From positions 1 to 64,000 of the forward strand of contig NZ_JOIU01000006.1 in NCBI RefSeq assembly GCF_000720135.1: a stretch of DNA of 64,000 nt, in the 5' to 3' direction. The DNA is from Streptomyces sp. NRRL S-1022 (GTDB lineage Bacteria > Actinomycetota > Actinomycetes > Streptomycetales > Streptomycetaceae). The notes beneath the pieces are model-generated. The model was not told where the DNA came from and did no database searches. It saw only the letters and a list, made by a program, of their open reading frames with translations. Made by a program: the position numbers and the translations under genes. Below are positions 19,491 through 28,051 of this stretch, one piece after another; positions within the stretch are counted from its first letter, which is position 1; the number at the start of each line of letters is the position of its first letter.

Positions 19491-20213
19491 TCACCGGACA
19501 CGTGCCGACTCCGGCGGCGGCCGCAGCCGCCGGGCCCCCCCGTACAGGGCGGCGACACAGCCCGACAGTCCCGCCACGCACACCAGGGCCGGTCCGGGAC
19601 CCAGCCGCAACAGCAGGGCGCCCACGACCCCGCCGACGAACACCCCGATCACGGTCGCGGCGCGTCGCGCCCGTGCCGGCACCGGCTCCCGGGGCACGGC
19701 CGAACGCCCCGGCAGGACGTCCGCGAGCAGCTTGACCATGGTGATCTGCAGCACCGTGGTCGGCATGTCCGGTACGCGTGCCTGCACCATGACGCGACTG
19801 CGCCACCCCATGGCAGCCGCGAGCAGGGCGACGGCCACGGCCGTGACCGGCTCCGACGGGGCGTGCCGCCCGCTCGTGCCGACGACCACCAGTCCGGCGA
19901 GCAGCACCGTCACGGTCTCCGCGGTGACGGCCGGCACGAACCACCGGCGTCCGCGACGGTCGAGCCGCGAGACGACCGCGTGGGCGGCCGCGGCCCCGAC
20001 GGCGAAGGCGGCCAGGGCCTCGGCGGGGCGGGCGACCGGTGTCCCCGCCCGCACCGCCCCGAACCCGAGGAACAGCACATTGCCGGTCGTCAGCGCGGCG
20101 AACGCGTGCCCCAGCCCGAGAAAGGTGACGGCGTCGATCGAGCCGGCGGTCACGGTCAGCGCGAACAGCACGACGGCGATCCGGACGTGCTGGTGCGTCG
20201 GTTCACTGTTCAC
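19491..20213 (-). CDS. DUF1275 (YoaK-type) membrane protein
   Basis: A protein of about 240 residues with six or so hydrophobic segments: VVLFALTVTAGSIDAVTFLG, FAALTTGNVLFLGFGAVRA, AAFAVGAAAAHAVV, VTVLLAGLVVVGTS, VTAVAVALLAAAMGW and GVFVGGVVGALLLRLG. The conserved GxxDAxxFLxLGxxFxxxxTGN motif is present. The function of YoaK proteins is not settled. The start is uncertain: GTG at 20213 (VNSEPTHQ) is preferred, with GTG 20222 and TTG 20240 as alternatives. Confidence 0.85.
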   Translation of the reverse strand: MNSEPTHQHVRIAVVLFALTVTAGSIDAVTFLGLGHAFAALTTGNVLFLGFGAVRAGTPVARPAEALAAFAVGAAAAHAVVSRLDRRGRRWFVPAVTAETVTVLLAGLVVVGTSGRHAPSEPVTAVAVALLAAAMGWRSRVMVQARVPDMPTTVLQITMVKLLADVLPGRSAVPREPVPARARRAATVIGVFVGGVVGALLLRLGPGPALVCVAGLSGCVAALYGGARRLRPPPESARVR

Positions 20214-20464
20214 GCCGTCCACCGATCGGCCGCTCGGCAAGGGACCGGCCGGCGCCCGGAGCGGTCCGCCGCACCGGCGCGCAAGCCGAGTTCATCCTGC
20301 GGTCGGCCGCCACCGCCCGCATCCGGTGCTGAGCCGACCGGCCCGCCCGGGACCTCCCGGCCGCCCGGCCGTGTGCCGACCACGGAGATACGGGAGTTCG
20401 CCGTCCGAGCCCCGCGGGTGTCACGATCCCTCCGGTAGCGGTACGGACGAGCACCGGAGGGCGC

Positions 20465-21439
20465 ATGACGACCGACAGGGTGGCCGGGGACGGGACGGAG
20501 CGCGTCGCGGGCGTGGAGGTGACACCGGTCGCCGGGCACATCGGCGCCGAGATCACCGGCGTGGACCTCGCGGGGCCGCTGGAGGACGCGGTGGTGGCCC
20601 TGATCCGGCGGGCCGTGCTGCGCTGGAGGGTGGTGTTCTTCCGGGGGCAACGCCTGGACCACGCGGGGCACGTCGCCCTCGCCCGCCGCTTCGGCGAACC
20701 CGTCGTCCTCGGCCGCCGGGGCAGTGCCTCGCCGGCCGGCTTCCCCGAGGTGGAGACCACGGCGGACCGGCTGGAGCTGGGCGGCCGGTTCGGCATGGAG
20801 CACGCGGAGTGGCTGGACCGGCGGCGGCACACCCTGCTGCGCGGCTGGCACTGCGACCACGGCGCCCGGATCGACCCGCCGGCCGCGACGATCCTGCGCG
20901 CCGAGACCGTCCCGCCCTACGGCGGCGACACCACCTGGGCCAACCTGGCCGCCGCCTACGCCGGACTGTCCGCCCCGGTGCGCGCCTTCGTGGACGGGCT
21001 GCGCGCCGAGCACCGGCTCGGCGTCGGCTACCAGCCCCGGCCCGGCGACGACGCGTACGTCCGCCATCTGCTGGACCACCAGGTGGCCTCCGTCCATCCG
21101 CTGGTGCGGGTGCACCCGGAGACGGGCGAGCGGGTGCTGTTCGTCAACGGCTACTACCTGGGGCGGATCACCGGCGTCTCCCGTCCGGAGAGCGCGGCCC
21201 TGCTGGAGATGCTGCTGGAGCAGGCCGTCCGCCCCGAGTACACGGTCCGCTTCCGCTGGGCGCCCGGCAGCGTCGCCTTCTGGGACAACCGGGCCACCGT
21301 GCACCTCGCCCCGAGCGACCACGCGCACGTGGGCGCTCCGCGGATCATGCACCGGGTGATGCTCGCGGGGGAGGTGCCCATGGGCGTGGACGGCAGGCCC
21401 TCGGAGGCGGTCGTCGGGACGGAGCCGGGACGCTGGTGA
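20465..21439 (+). CDS. TauD/TfdA-family Fe(II)/2-oxoglutarate dioxygenase
   Basis: A 324-residue dioxygenase of the taurine dioxygenase family. The N-terminal signature is GAEITGVDLAGPLEDAVVAL; the metal triad His-X-Asp is in RGWHCDHGARIDP and the distal His in RATVHLAPSD, followed by the 2-oxoglutarate-binding Arg in RIMHRVMLAGEVP. FVNGYYLGRI is also typical. ATG at 20465 follows GGAGGGCGC. The substrate is unknown; sulfonates or aryloxyalkanoates are family substrates. The stop codon lies inside a 20-bp tandem duplication. Confidence 0.88.
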   Translation: MTTDRVAGDGTERVAGVEVTPVAGHIGAEITGVDLAGPLEDAVVALIRRAVLRWRVVFFRGQRLDHAGHVALARRFGEPVVLGRRGSASPAGFPEVETTADRLELGGRFGMEHAEWLDRRRHTLLRGWHCDHGARIDPPAATILRAETVPPYGGDTTWANLAAAYAGLSAPVRAFVDGLRAEHRLGVGYQPRPGDDAYVRHLLDHQVASVHPLVRVHPETGERVLFVNGYYLGRITGVSRPESAALLEMLLEQAVRPEYTVRFRWAPGSVAFWDNRATVHLAPSDHAHVGAPRIMHRVMLAGEVPMGVDGRPSEAVVGTEPGRW

Positions 21440-21458
21440 CGGAGCCGGGACGCTGGTG
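21419..21458. repeat. 20-bp tandem duplication across the dioxygenase stop
   Basis: ACGGAGCCGGGACGCTGGTG occurs twice in direct succession. The first copy encodes the last residues TEPGRW and most of the TGA; the second lies after the stop. It is probably a recent slippage duplication. Confidence 0.9.
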
Positions 21459-21464
21459 ACGGCC

Positions 21465-21501
21465 GGCGGGCGCGCCCACGGCACGGGCGCCCGCCGTGCC
21501 G
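21465..21501. terminator. Bidirectional terminator hairpin
   Basis: Two overlapping GC-rich stems between convergent genes: GGCGGGCGC/GCGCCCGCC (21465-21473 with 21487-21495), and CGGCACGG/CCGTGCCG (21479-21486 with 21494-21501, 7-base loop). They lie 26 bases after the dioxygenase stop and 60 bases past the stop of the facing gene. Confidence 0.65.
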
Positions 21502-21560
21502 GCCGGCCGGCACGGGACCAGGCGGCGAGGCGGCGCGGGACGAGGCGGTGAAGGCGGCGC

Positions 21561-22592
21561 TCAGTCCGCCGCAGGCCGCCATCCCAGCGCCGGACCCAGC
21601 TTCGTCGCCATGTCCGTCAGGATCTGGACGTAGTCCTCGTGCCCGAAGGTGAACGGCAGCGCGAACGCCACCTCGTCGACCTCGCGGAAGGCGGCGTGCG
21701 CGTGGAGGCGTGCGGCGATCTCCTCCGAGGTGCCGACCAGGTCCGGGGCGAACAGCAGGCGCGCCGGGCCCTGCGGGGAGGCCGTGCGGGGCAGGCGCTC
21801 GGCCGCGTACGCCGCGTACCTGGCACGCTGCTCCGGGCTCGCCGAGTCGGTGGGGATCACCACCAAACCCTGGGAGACGCGGGCCGACTCGCCGTCGGGG
21901 TGGTGGGCCCGGAACTCCCGGACGAGGGACAGCTGGATCTCGGCGAAGTCCGGCGGCCCGTCGCCGTCCCCGGCCCTGACGACACTGCTGGTCAGGAAGT
22001 TCATCCCGTGCTCGCCGGCCCAGCGGGCCGAGCCGAGGCTGCCGCCGCCGTACCACAGCCGCCGGCCGAGCCCGGGGGAGTGCGGCTGGACGACGTCACT
22101 GAACACCTCGAAGCCCTCCACCCCGCTGAAGTCGGTGGCCGGCTTGCCGCGGACCAGGGCCAGCAGCCGCCGTACCCGCTCGTACCCGAAATCCTCCGCG
22201 TCCCCGGTGTCCGGGTAGAGGGCGTCTCTGACCTGCTCGTAGTGCATCGGCGGACCCACGCTGACGCCCGGGTTCAGACGGCCGCCGGACAGGATGTCGA
22301 CCGTCGCCAGGTCCTCGGCGAGCCGCAGCGGGTTCTCCCAGCCGAGCGGGATCACCGCCGTGCCCAGCTCGATCCGGCGGGTGCGCTGCGAGGCGGCGGC
22401 CAGGACGGCGACCGGGGACGAGATGCCGTACTGCAGGTGCCGGTGGCGGACCCAGGCGCTGTCGAAGCCCAGCCGCTCGCCCAGTTCGATGATCTCCAGC
22501 GTGGACTCGTGGCCCCGGCCCGGGTCCGCCGCGTCGAACAGGCCGATGGTGAGGAAACCCAGCTTGCGCAGCGGGCGGGGGGTGGACGGCAC
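21561..22592 (-). CDS. Luciferase-like (LLM) flavin-dependent oxidoreductase
   Basis: A protein of about 343 residues of the bacterial luciferase/F420 or FMN monooxygenase superfamily. Recognisable parts are LGFLTIGLFDAADPGRGHES, LGFDSAWVRHRHLQYGISSP, AAASQRTRRIELGTAVIPLG and LAEDLATVDILSGGRLNPGV. GTG at 22592 is preceded by GGAGGAGCCC; an upstream TTG at 22604 is possible. Substrate is not predictable. It stands alone, convergent with the dioxygenase. Confidence 0.88.
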   Translation of the reverse strand: MPSTPRPLRKLGFLTIGLFDAADPGRGHESTLEIIELGERLGFDSAWVRHRHLQYGISSPVAVLAAASQRTRRIELGTAVIPLGWENPLRLAEDLATVDILSGGRLNPGVSVGPPMHYEQVRDALYPDTGDAEDFGYERVRRLLALVRGKPATDFSGVEGFEVFSDVVQPHSPGLGRRLWYGGGSLGSARWAGEHGMNFLTSSVVRAGDGDGPPDFAEIQLSLVREFRAHHPDGESARVSQGLVVIPTDSASPEQRARYAAYAAERLPRTASPQGPARLLFAPDLVGTSEEIAARLHAHAAFREVDEVAFALPFTFGHEDYVQILTDMATKLGPALGWRPAAD

Positions 22593-22659
22593 GGGCTCCT
22601 CCAACGGCTCTACGTCGGCTCCGCCTTGATTCTCGCAGGCGAGTGTGACAACCGTGTGA

Positions 22660-24162
22660 TCACTTCAGCGGGATGACGACCTCGTCCTCGACCGGCGGAT
22701 CGAGTTCCTGCGCGCGGTTGCCGGTCGCGGCGAAGCAGCGCAGCCGGACCGCGTCCGGGCCGACGTCCAGCCGCAGGAAGCACTTGAAGAACGGCGGGCT
22801 GTAGGTGGCGGACGACGGCGAGAACAACCGGGTGTAGACCTTGCGCACGGGCAGCCGGAACCGGGCGGCACGGTCCGGGCGGCGGCCGGTCCCGAGGAGG
22901 CCCGCGACCAGGCGGACCCGGCGGGTGACCCGGGTGCCGGCGGCGGGCGCGCGGGTCGGCTCGATGCCGAGGCGTGCGGCGACCACGGCGGTCGCCTCCG
23001 CCTCGGTCAGGGTGAAGAAGCGGCGCAGCCCGAGCCGGCGGCCGTAGAGCCGGCTGTAGAAGGCGAGCGAGTCGCCGCGCAGCGGGTAGCAGCGGAAATC
23101 GCGTTCGGTGACGCCGCCGACCGACACCCGCGGGATGGTGTGCGTGGCGTGCATGAACGCGCCGCCGCCGCCCGCGACGACGTACTGGACTATGCGACCG
23201 CCGACATCGACCGGATAGCGCTGGTAGTTGTGGATGTCGCCGCCGATCGCGGCCACGTAGTGGTGCTCGGGCGCCCGTACGACGTCGTCCACCGTGCCGC
23301 CGCCCTCGATGGGGCAGGGGTGGTGCTCGCCGTCGACGTACAACGGGGATCCGGTGACGAGGATCTTCGGCCGGGGGCCCCGCGAGACCTCCCGCAGCCA
23401 GGCGCCCTGTTCGGCGTCGATCGTGCCCAGCAGGCCGGTGTCGATCCCGACGATCCGCACCGGGCCCGCGTCGATCGCCCAGTACGGCCCGGGCTGTTCG
23501 GCCTGCTGGCCCGGCGCCGACCGCAGTGTCCGCGCCTCCGCGAGCCGTTGTCCGTCGGTGGGGCGCGGCCGGTGCCACAGCAGGGAGCGCCACCAGGCAG
23601 GGGTGAGCGGGCGGGGCCGCGGCTCCGGGCCGAGCGGCGGGGTGTCGGCGCAGAAGACGCGCATGAACGCGCCGAGATCCTCGTACCAGTCGTGGTTGCC
23701 CGGAACGGCGTAGATCGGCGCGGGATAGTCCTGGTAGGGGCGGAAGAACTTGCCGTGGTAGTCGTCGGCGGCGCCGACGGGGTAGATGACGTCACTGGCG
23801 ATCACCGCGAAGTCGGTGCCCTGGCTCTCCTTCAGGAAGCCCGGGACGACGGCGTACTGGGGGTCGTCCCCCTCGCCGGTGTCCCCTATGACCATGAAGG
23901 AGAACCGCTCCGGCACCTCCCGCCGGATCACCTTGTCGGCGGGCGCCCCCGCCGCCGCGCGCCGGGCCACCCAGCGGCTGCGGGTACGGCCGGTCGGGTC
24001 CCCGAACCAGGACGCCAGCACGCCGTTGCGGGCGGCCCACAGGATCCGGGGGTTCAGCCACGACAGCTTCTCGACGTGGCCGGGCATCAGCCGTTTGTAG
24101 GAGCCGGGTTCGGCCGCGCCCCAGCCGGCGCCCTGGGCGGTATCGCGTGAGGATTCAGACAC
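22660..24162 (-). CDS. Metallophosphoesterase
   Basis: A 500-residue calcineurin-like phosphoesterase. Motif GDTG lies at residues 93-96 and GNHDWYED near residue 152; the second metal motif is ASDVIYP (122-128) where GD is expected, so Ser replaces Gly. Downstream His motifs are VTGSPLYVDGEHH and AIGGDIHNYQRYPV. No signal peptide is visible. The C-terminal 150 residues (SLAFYSRLYGRRLGLRRFFT and following) form a family-specific extension. GTG at 24162 is chosen; GTG 24168 is an alternative. Confidence 0.85.
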   Translation of the reverse strand: MSESSRDTAQGAGWGAAEPGSYKRLMPGHVEKLSWLNPRILWAARNGVLASWFGDPTGRTRSRWVARRAAAGAPADKVIRREVPERFSFMVIGDTGEGDDPQYAVVPGFLKESQGTDFAVIASDVIYPVGAADDYHGKFFRPYQDYPAPIYAVPGNHDWYEDLGAFMRVFCADTPPLGPEPRPRPLTPAWWRSLLWHRPRPTDGQRLAEARTLRSAPGQQAEQPGPYWAIDAGPVRIVGIDTGLLGTIDAEQGAWLREVSRGPRPKILVTGSPLYVDGEHHPCPIEGGGTVDDVVRAPEHHYVAAIGGDIHNYQRYPVDVGGRIVQYVVAGGGGAFMHATHTIPRVSVGGVTERDFRCYPLRGDSLAFYSRLYGRRLGLRRFFTLTEAEATAVVAARLGIEPTRAPAAGTRVTRRVRLVAGLLGTGRRPDRAARFRLPVRKVYTRLFSPSSATYSPPFFKCFLRLDVGPDAVRLRCFAATGNRAQELDPPVEDEVVIPLK

Positions 24163-24169
24163 GCGGTGC

Positions 24170-24490
24170 ACGGTAACAACGCGCAGGCCGGAAACGGGCT
24201 GCCGGGGCCGCACCCGGCGCGCGGCCGCCCGGCGGGTTCGATCAAGGCGGCCGCCGAGTCCGGCACGACGCGGCCGGCGGCGACGGGGAAGGGGCTGGGC
24301 GCGATCTCTCGGCGAGAGCGGAGCAGTTCCGCAGCCGGTTCGAGGACCTCGCGGCGGGCCGAGCCGGTCGCGGGCGGCGCGCAGCGGCTCCGCCGGCCGG
24401 CCCGGCTTCGTCGCGAGGCCTGCCGACAGGGCGCGCGCCGCCGTTCCCGGTCTGCCCCCGGCGGGCCATCCGCACGGTCCCCGGCGTCGC
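24170..24490. other. Spacer without recognisable gene
   Basis: About 320 bases of very GC-rich sequence between the metallophosphoesterase start and the methyltransferase stop. Reading frames on both strands are arginine/alanine-rich and match nothing I know. The promoter of the metallophosphoesterase must lie at its left end. No clear hairpin or operator was seen. Confidence 0.5.
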
Positions 24491-25306
24491 TCACGGCTTC
24501 CGCGCCAGGCCCCCGTGCTCGGCGACGATCTCCGGGGCGGGCGAACCGGGCTCAGGGCGCCAGCAGGTGACCGGCACGACGCCGGGCTCGACGAGCTCCA
24601 GTCCGTCGAAGAACGAGGTGATCGCCTCGACGGTGCGCAGGTTGTACGGGACGGCACCGCTGCTGTTGTAGGCCTCCTGGGCCTGCTCGAAGACCGGGTC
24701 GATGCCGAGCGACCCGTCGTTGACGAAGAGGTAACTGCCCGAGGGCAGCGCGCCCATGAGCCGGTCCACGATGGAGCGGGCCTGGTCGTGGTCGGCGACG
24801 TGGCCGAGGATGTTGCTCAGGATGAGCGCGGTGGGCCGGCTGAGGTCCAGCGTCTCGGCGGCGGCGGCGAGGATGCGGTCCGGGTCCGTCACATCGGCGT
24901 CGATGTAGGCGGTCGCGCCTTCGGCGGAGGAGTACAGCAAGGCCCGGGCGTGGGCGAGGACCATGGGGTCGTTGTCGACGTACACGATCCGTGCCTCGGG
25001 GGCGAGCCGCTGGGCCACCTCGTGGGTGTTCTCGGCGGTCGGCAGGCCGGTGCCGACGTCCAGGAACTGCCGGATGCCCGCCTCCCCGACGAGGTACCCG
25101 ATGCCGCGGCGCAGGAAGGCACGGCTGCCGCGGGCGATGGCGACGATGCCGGGGAAGACGGCGGTGTACGCGTCGCCCGCCTGCTCGTCGACGGGGTAGT
25201 TGTCCTTGCCGCCGAGCCAGTAGTTCCAGATGCGGGCCGAGTGCGGCACCGACGTGTCGATCCTCTGGAGCGCGGTCCGCTCGGGCGTCGTGGCCGGATC
25301 GGTCAT
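24491..25306 (-). CDS. SAM-dependent methyltransferase, DUF574 family
   Basis: A 271-residue protein of the actinobacterial S-adenosyl methyltransferase family PF04672. It begins with the family signature TSVPHSARIWNYWLGGKDNY, then IRQFLDVGTGLPTAENTHEV (SAM motif I), RIVYVDNDPMVLAHARALL and LILSNILGHVADHDQA. ATG at 25306 follows AGAGGGACACGACTC. The natural substrate of this large Streptomyces family is unknown. Confidence 0.9.
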   Translation of the reverse strand: MTDPATTPERTALQRIDTSVPHSARIWNYWLGGKDNYPVDEQAGDAYTAVFPGIVAIARGSRAFLRRGIGYLVGEAGIRQFLDVGTGLPTAENTHEVAQRLAPEARIVYVDNDPMVLAHARALLYSSAEGATAYIDADVTDPDRILAAAAETLDLSRPTALILSNILGHVADHDQARSIVDRLMGALPSGSYLFVNDGSLGIDPVFEQAQEAYNSSGAVPYNLRTVEAITSFFDGLELVEPGVVPVTCWRPEPGSPAPEIVAEHGGLARKP

Positions 25307-25592
25307 GAGTCGTGTCCCTCTTTCAGCCAAGGCGTGAAGTCAGCCACGGCCCAACCTATGCCGAACCCCAGCCCCACGCCTCCCTGTTCGGGTCCTCGGA
25401 CGGATAGGGAAAACCCTCGATTGACCCGCCGCACGGTGACATGACTCGGTCAATGCTGCCATTCTCACCACGCTGATCCACCCCACCGGAGCACGGATCA
25501 CCGCCCCGCACAGCTCAGCTCACCCGGGCAGCAGACCCCTCTGCCCGTCTGTCACCGGCCGCCGATCGGCGGCCGCAGCAGGAGGAGTACGA

Positions 25593-27992
25593 GTGAGACC
25601 CCACAGATCCCTTCCCCACAAGGGAGCCACGGTCGGAGCAGCCCTGCTCTCCACCGCGGCCTTCCTCGCCGTCGGCCTCCAAGCGGTCCCGGCGACCGCC
25701 GCCCCGGCCGCGGCACACCCCAGCCCGCTGCGCGCCGGCGGTCTGGCGGCCAAGCTCAGCCCGGCCCAGCACCAGGCGCTGATCAAGAGCGCCCGGCAGC
25801 ACACCGCCACGACCGCCCGCAGCCTCGGTCTCGGCGCGCAGGAGAAGCTGGTCGTCAAGGACGTCGTCAAGGACAACGACGGCACCCTGCACACCCGTTA
25901 CGAGCGCACCTATGCCGGGCTGCCCGTGCTCGGCGGCGATCTCGTCGTGCACACCCCGCCCGCCTCGCTGGCCAAGGGGACGGTGAGCACCACCTTCAAC
26001 AACAAGCGCACGATCAAGGTGCGCTCCACCACCGCGACCGTCAGCAAGGCCGCCGCCGCGACCAAGGCCCTGAAGGCCGCGAAGACCCTGCACGCCGAGA
26101 AGGCCACCACCGACAGCGCCCGCAAGGTGATCTGGGCCGGCACCGGCACCCCGAAGCTCGCCTGGGAGACGGTGATCGGCGGCTTCCAGGACGACGGCAC
26201 GCCCAGCAAGCTGCACGTCGTCACCGACGCCACCACCGGCAAGGAACTGCACCGGTTCCAGGCGGTCGACACCGGCATCGGCAACACCCGGTACAGCGGC
26301 CAGGTCACGCTGACGACGACCCAGTCGGGCTCGACCTACACGCTGAACGACGGGGCCCGCGGTGGTCACAAGACGTACAACCTGAACCACGGCACCTCCG
26401 GCACCGGCACGCTGTTCTCGCAGAGCAGCGACACCTGGGGCGACGGCACCAACTCCAACGCCGCCACCGCGGGCGCCGACGCGCACTACGGCGCCGCGAT
26501 GACCTGGGACTTCTACAAGAACACCTTCGGCCGCAGCGGCATCCGCAACGACGGTGTCGCGGCCTACTCCCGCGTCCACTACGGCAACGCCTACGTGAAC
26601 GCCTTCTGGGACGACACCTGCTTCTGCATGACCTACGGCGACGGGTCGGGCAACAACGACCCGCTCACCTCGCTGGACGTGGCCGGCCACGAGATGAGCC
26701 ACGGTGTCACCTCGAACACCGCCGGCCTGGAGTACAGCGGAGAGTCCGGCGGCCTGAACGAGGCCACCTCCGACATCTTCGGCACCGGCGTGGAGTTCTA
26801 CGCCAACAACTCCACCGACGTCGGTGACTACCTCATCGGCGAGAAGATCGACATCAACGGCGACGGCACCCCGCTGCGCTACATGGACAAGCCGAGCAAG
26901 GACGGCGGTTCGGCGGACAGCTGGTACTCCGGCGTCGGCAACCTGGACGTGCACTACTCCTCGGGCCCCGCGAACCACATGTTCTACCTGCTGTCCGAGG
27001 GCAGCGGCACCAAGGTCATCAACGGCGTGACCTACAACAGCCCGACCTCCGACGGCGTCGCCGTCACCGGCATCGGCCGCGACGCCGCGCTGAAGATCTG
27101 GTACAAGGCGCTGACGTCGTACATGACGTCCAGCACCAACTACGCCGGCGCCCGCACCGCCGCCCTCAACGCCGCCGCCGCGCTGTACGGCACCAACTCC
27201 ACGCAGTACGCGGGGGTGGGCAACGCCTTCGCCGGCATCAACGTCGGCGGCCACATCAACCCGCCGGCCAGCGGGGTGACGGTCACCAACCCGGGCAGCC
27301 AGTCCGCCACCGTCGGCACCGCCGTGAGCCTGCAGATCCAGGCGAGCAGCACCAACAGCGGCGCCCTGACCTACAGCGCCTCCGGTCTGCCGGCCGGCCT
27401 GTCGATCAACAGCTCGACCGGTCTGATCACCGGCACGCCCACCACGGCGGGCACCTCCAGCACCACCGTCACGGTGAAGGACTCCACCGGCGCGACCGGC
27501 ACCGCCACCTTCGGCTGGACGGTCAGCACGACCGGCGGCGGCTGCACCTCCACCCAGCTGCTGAGCAACCCCGGTTTCGAGTCGGGCAGCACCGGCTGGA
27601 CCACGACCAGCGGCGTCATCACCACCGACAGTGGTGAGGCGGCCCACAGCGGCTCCTACAAGGCCTGGCTGGACGGGTACGGCTCCTCGCACACCGACTC
27701 CGCGTCCCAGTCGGTGACGATCCCCGCGGGCTGCAAGGCGACCCTGACCTTCTACCTGCACATCGACACCGCCGAGACCGGCAGCACTCAGTACGACAAG
27801 CTGACGGTGACCGCCGGTTCGAAGACCCTCGCCACCTACTCGAACGTCAACGCGGCCTCCGGCTACACCCAGAAGACCTTCGACCTGTCCTCGCTGGCGG
27901 GCCAGACGGTCACGCTGAAGTTCAACGGCGTGGAGGACTCCTCGCTGCAGACCAGCTTCGTCGTGGACGACACCGCCCTGACGACCGGCTGA
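25593..27992 (+). CDS. Secreted M4 (thermolysin-like) metalloprotease
   Basis: A 799-residue secreted neutral protease. A signal peptide (GAALLSTAAFLAVGLQAVP, cleavage after TAA) is followed by an FTP/PepSY-type propeptide to about residue 225 and the M4 catalytic domain, with zinc ligands in DVAGHEMSHGVTSN (His366, Glu367, His370) and Glu390 in GGLNEATSD. After the catalytic domain come a putative-Ig (He_PIG-like) module (GLPAGLSINSSTGLITGTPT) and a C-terminal beta-sandwich beginning NPGFESGSTGWTT, typical of substrate-binding modules. GTG at 25593 follows GGAGGAGTACGA. It is a free-standing extracellular nutrient-scavenging enzyme. Confidence 0.95.
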   Translation: MRPHRSLPHKGATVGAALLSTAAFLAVGLQAVPATAAPAAAHPSPLRAGGLAAKLSPAQHQALIKSARQHTATTARSLGLGAQEKLVVKDVVKDNDGTLHTRYERTYAGLPVLGGDLVVHTPPASLAKGTVSTTFNNKRTIKVRSTTATVSKAAAATKALKAAKTLHAEKATTDSARKVIWAGTGTPKLAWETVIGGFQDDGTPSKLHVVTDATTGKELHRFQAVDTGIGNTRYSGQVTLTTTQSGSTYTLNDGARGGHKTYNLNHGTSGTGTLFSQSSDTWGDGTNSNAATAGADAHYGAAMTWDFYKNTFGRSGIRNDGVAAYSRVHYGNAYVNAFWDDTCFCMTYGDGSGNNDPLTSLDVAGHEMSHGVTSNTAGLEYSGESGGLNEATSDIFGTGVEFYANNSTDVGDYLIGEKIDINGDGTPLRYMDKPSKDGGSADSWYSGVGNLDVHYSSGPANHMFYLLSEGSGTKVINGVTYNSPTSDGVAVTGIGRDAALKIWYKALTSYMTSSTNYAGARTAALNAAAALYGTNSTQYAGVGNAFAGINVGGHINPPASGVTVTNPGSQSATVGTAVSLQIQASSTNSGALTYSASGLPAGLSINSSTGLITGTPTTAGTSSTTVTVKDSTGATGTATFGWTVSTTGGGCTSTQLLSNPGFESGSTGWTTTSGVITTDSGEAAHSGSYKAWLDGYGSSHTDSASQSVTIPAGCKATLTFYLHIDTAETGSTQYDKLTVTAGSKTLATYSNVNAASGYTQKTFDLSSLAGQTVTLKFNGVEDSSLQTSFVVDDTALTTG

Positions 27993-28010
27993 GCAACTCG
28001 GGAACGCCGC

Positions 28011-28043
28011 GGTCCCGCACCCCGCTCCCCGGGGTGCGGGACC
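28011..28043. terminator. Bidirectional terminator between protease and GH64 genes
   Basis: A perfect 14-bp stem GGTCCCGCACCCCG / CGGGGTGCGGGACC with loop CTCCC, 19 bases after the M4 protease stop and 9 bases from the stop of the convergent GH64 gene. No T-run, as is usual in Streptomyces. Confidence 0.85.
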
Positions 28044-28051
28044 GTGCCGTG

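Noticed and set aside
25420..25454. ATTGACC-N21-GGTCAAT inverted repeat upstream of the M4 protease
   Set aside because: The arms are far apart and no -10 box fits the TTGACC. It may be chance, so it is not listed as a regulatory site.
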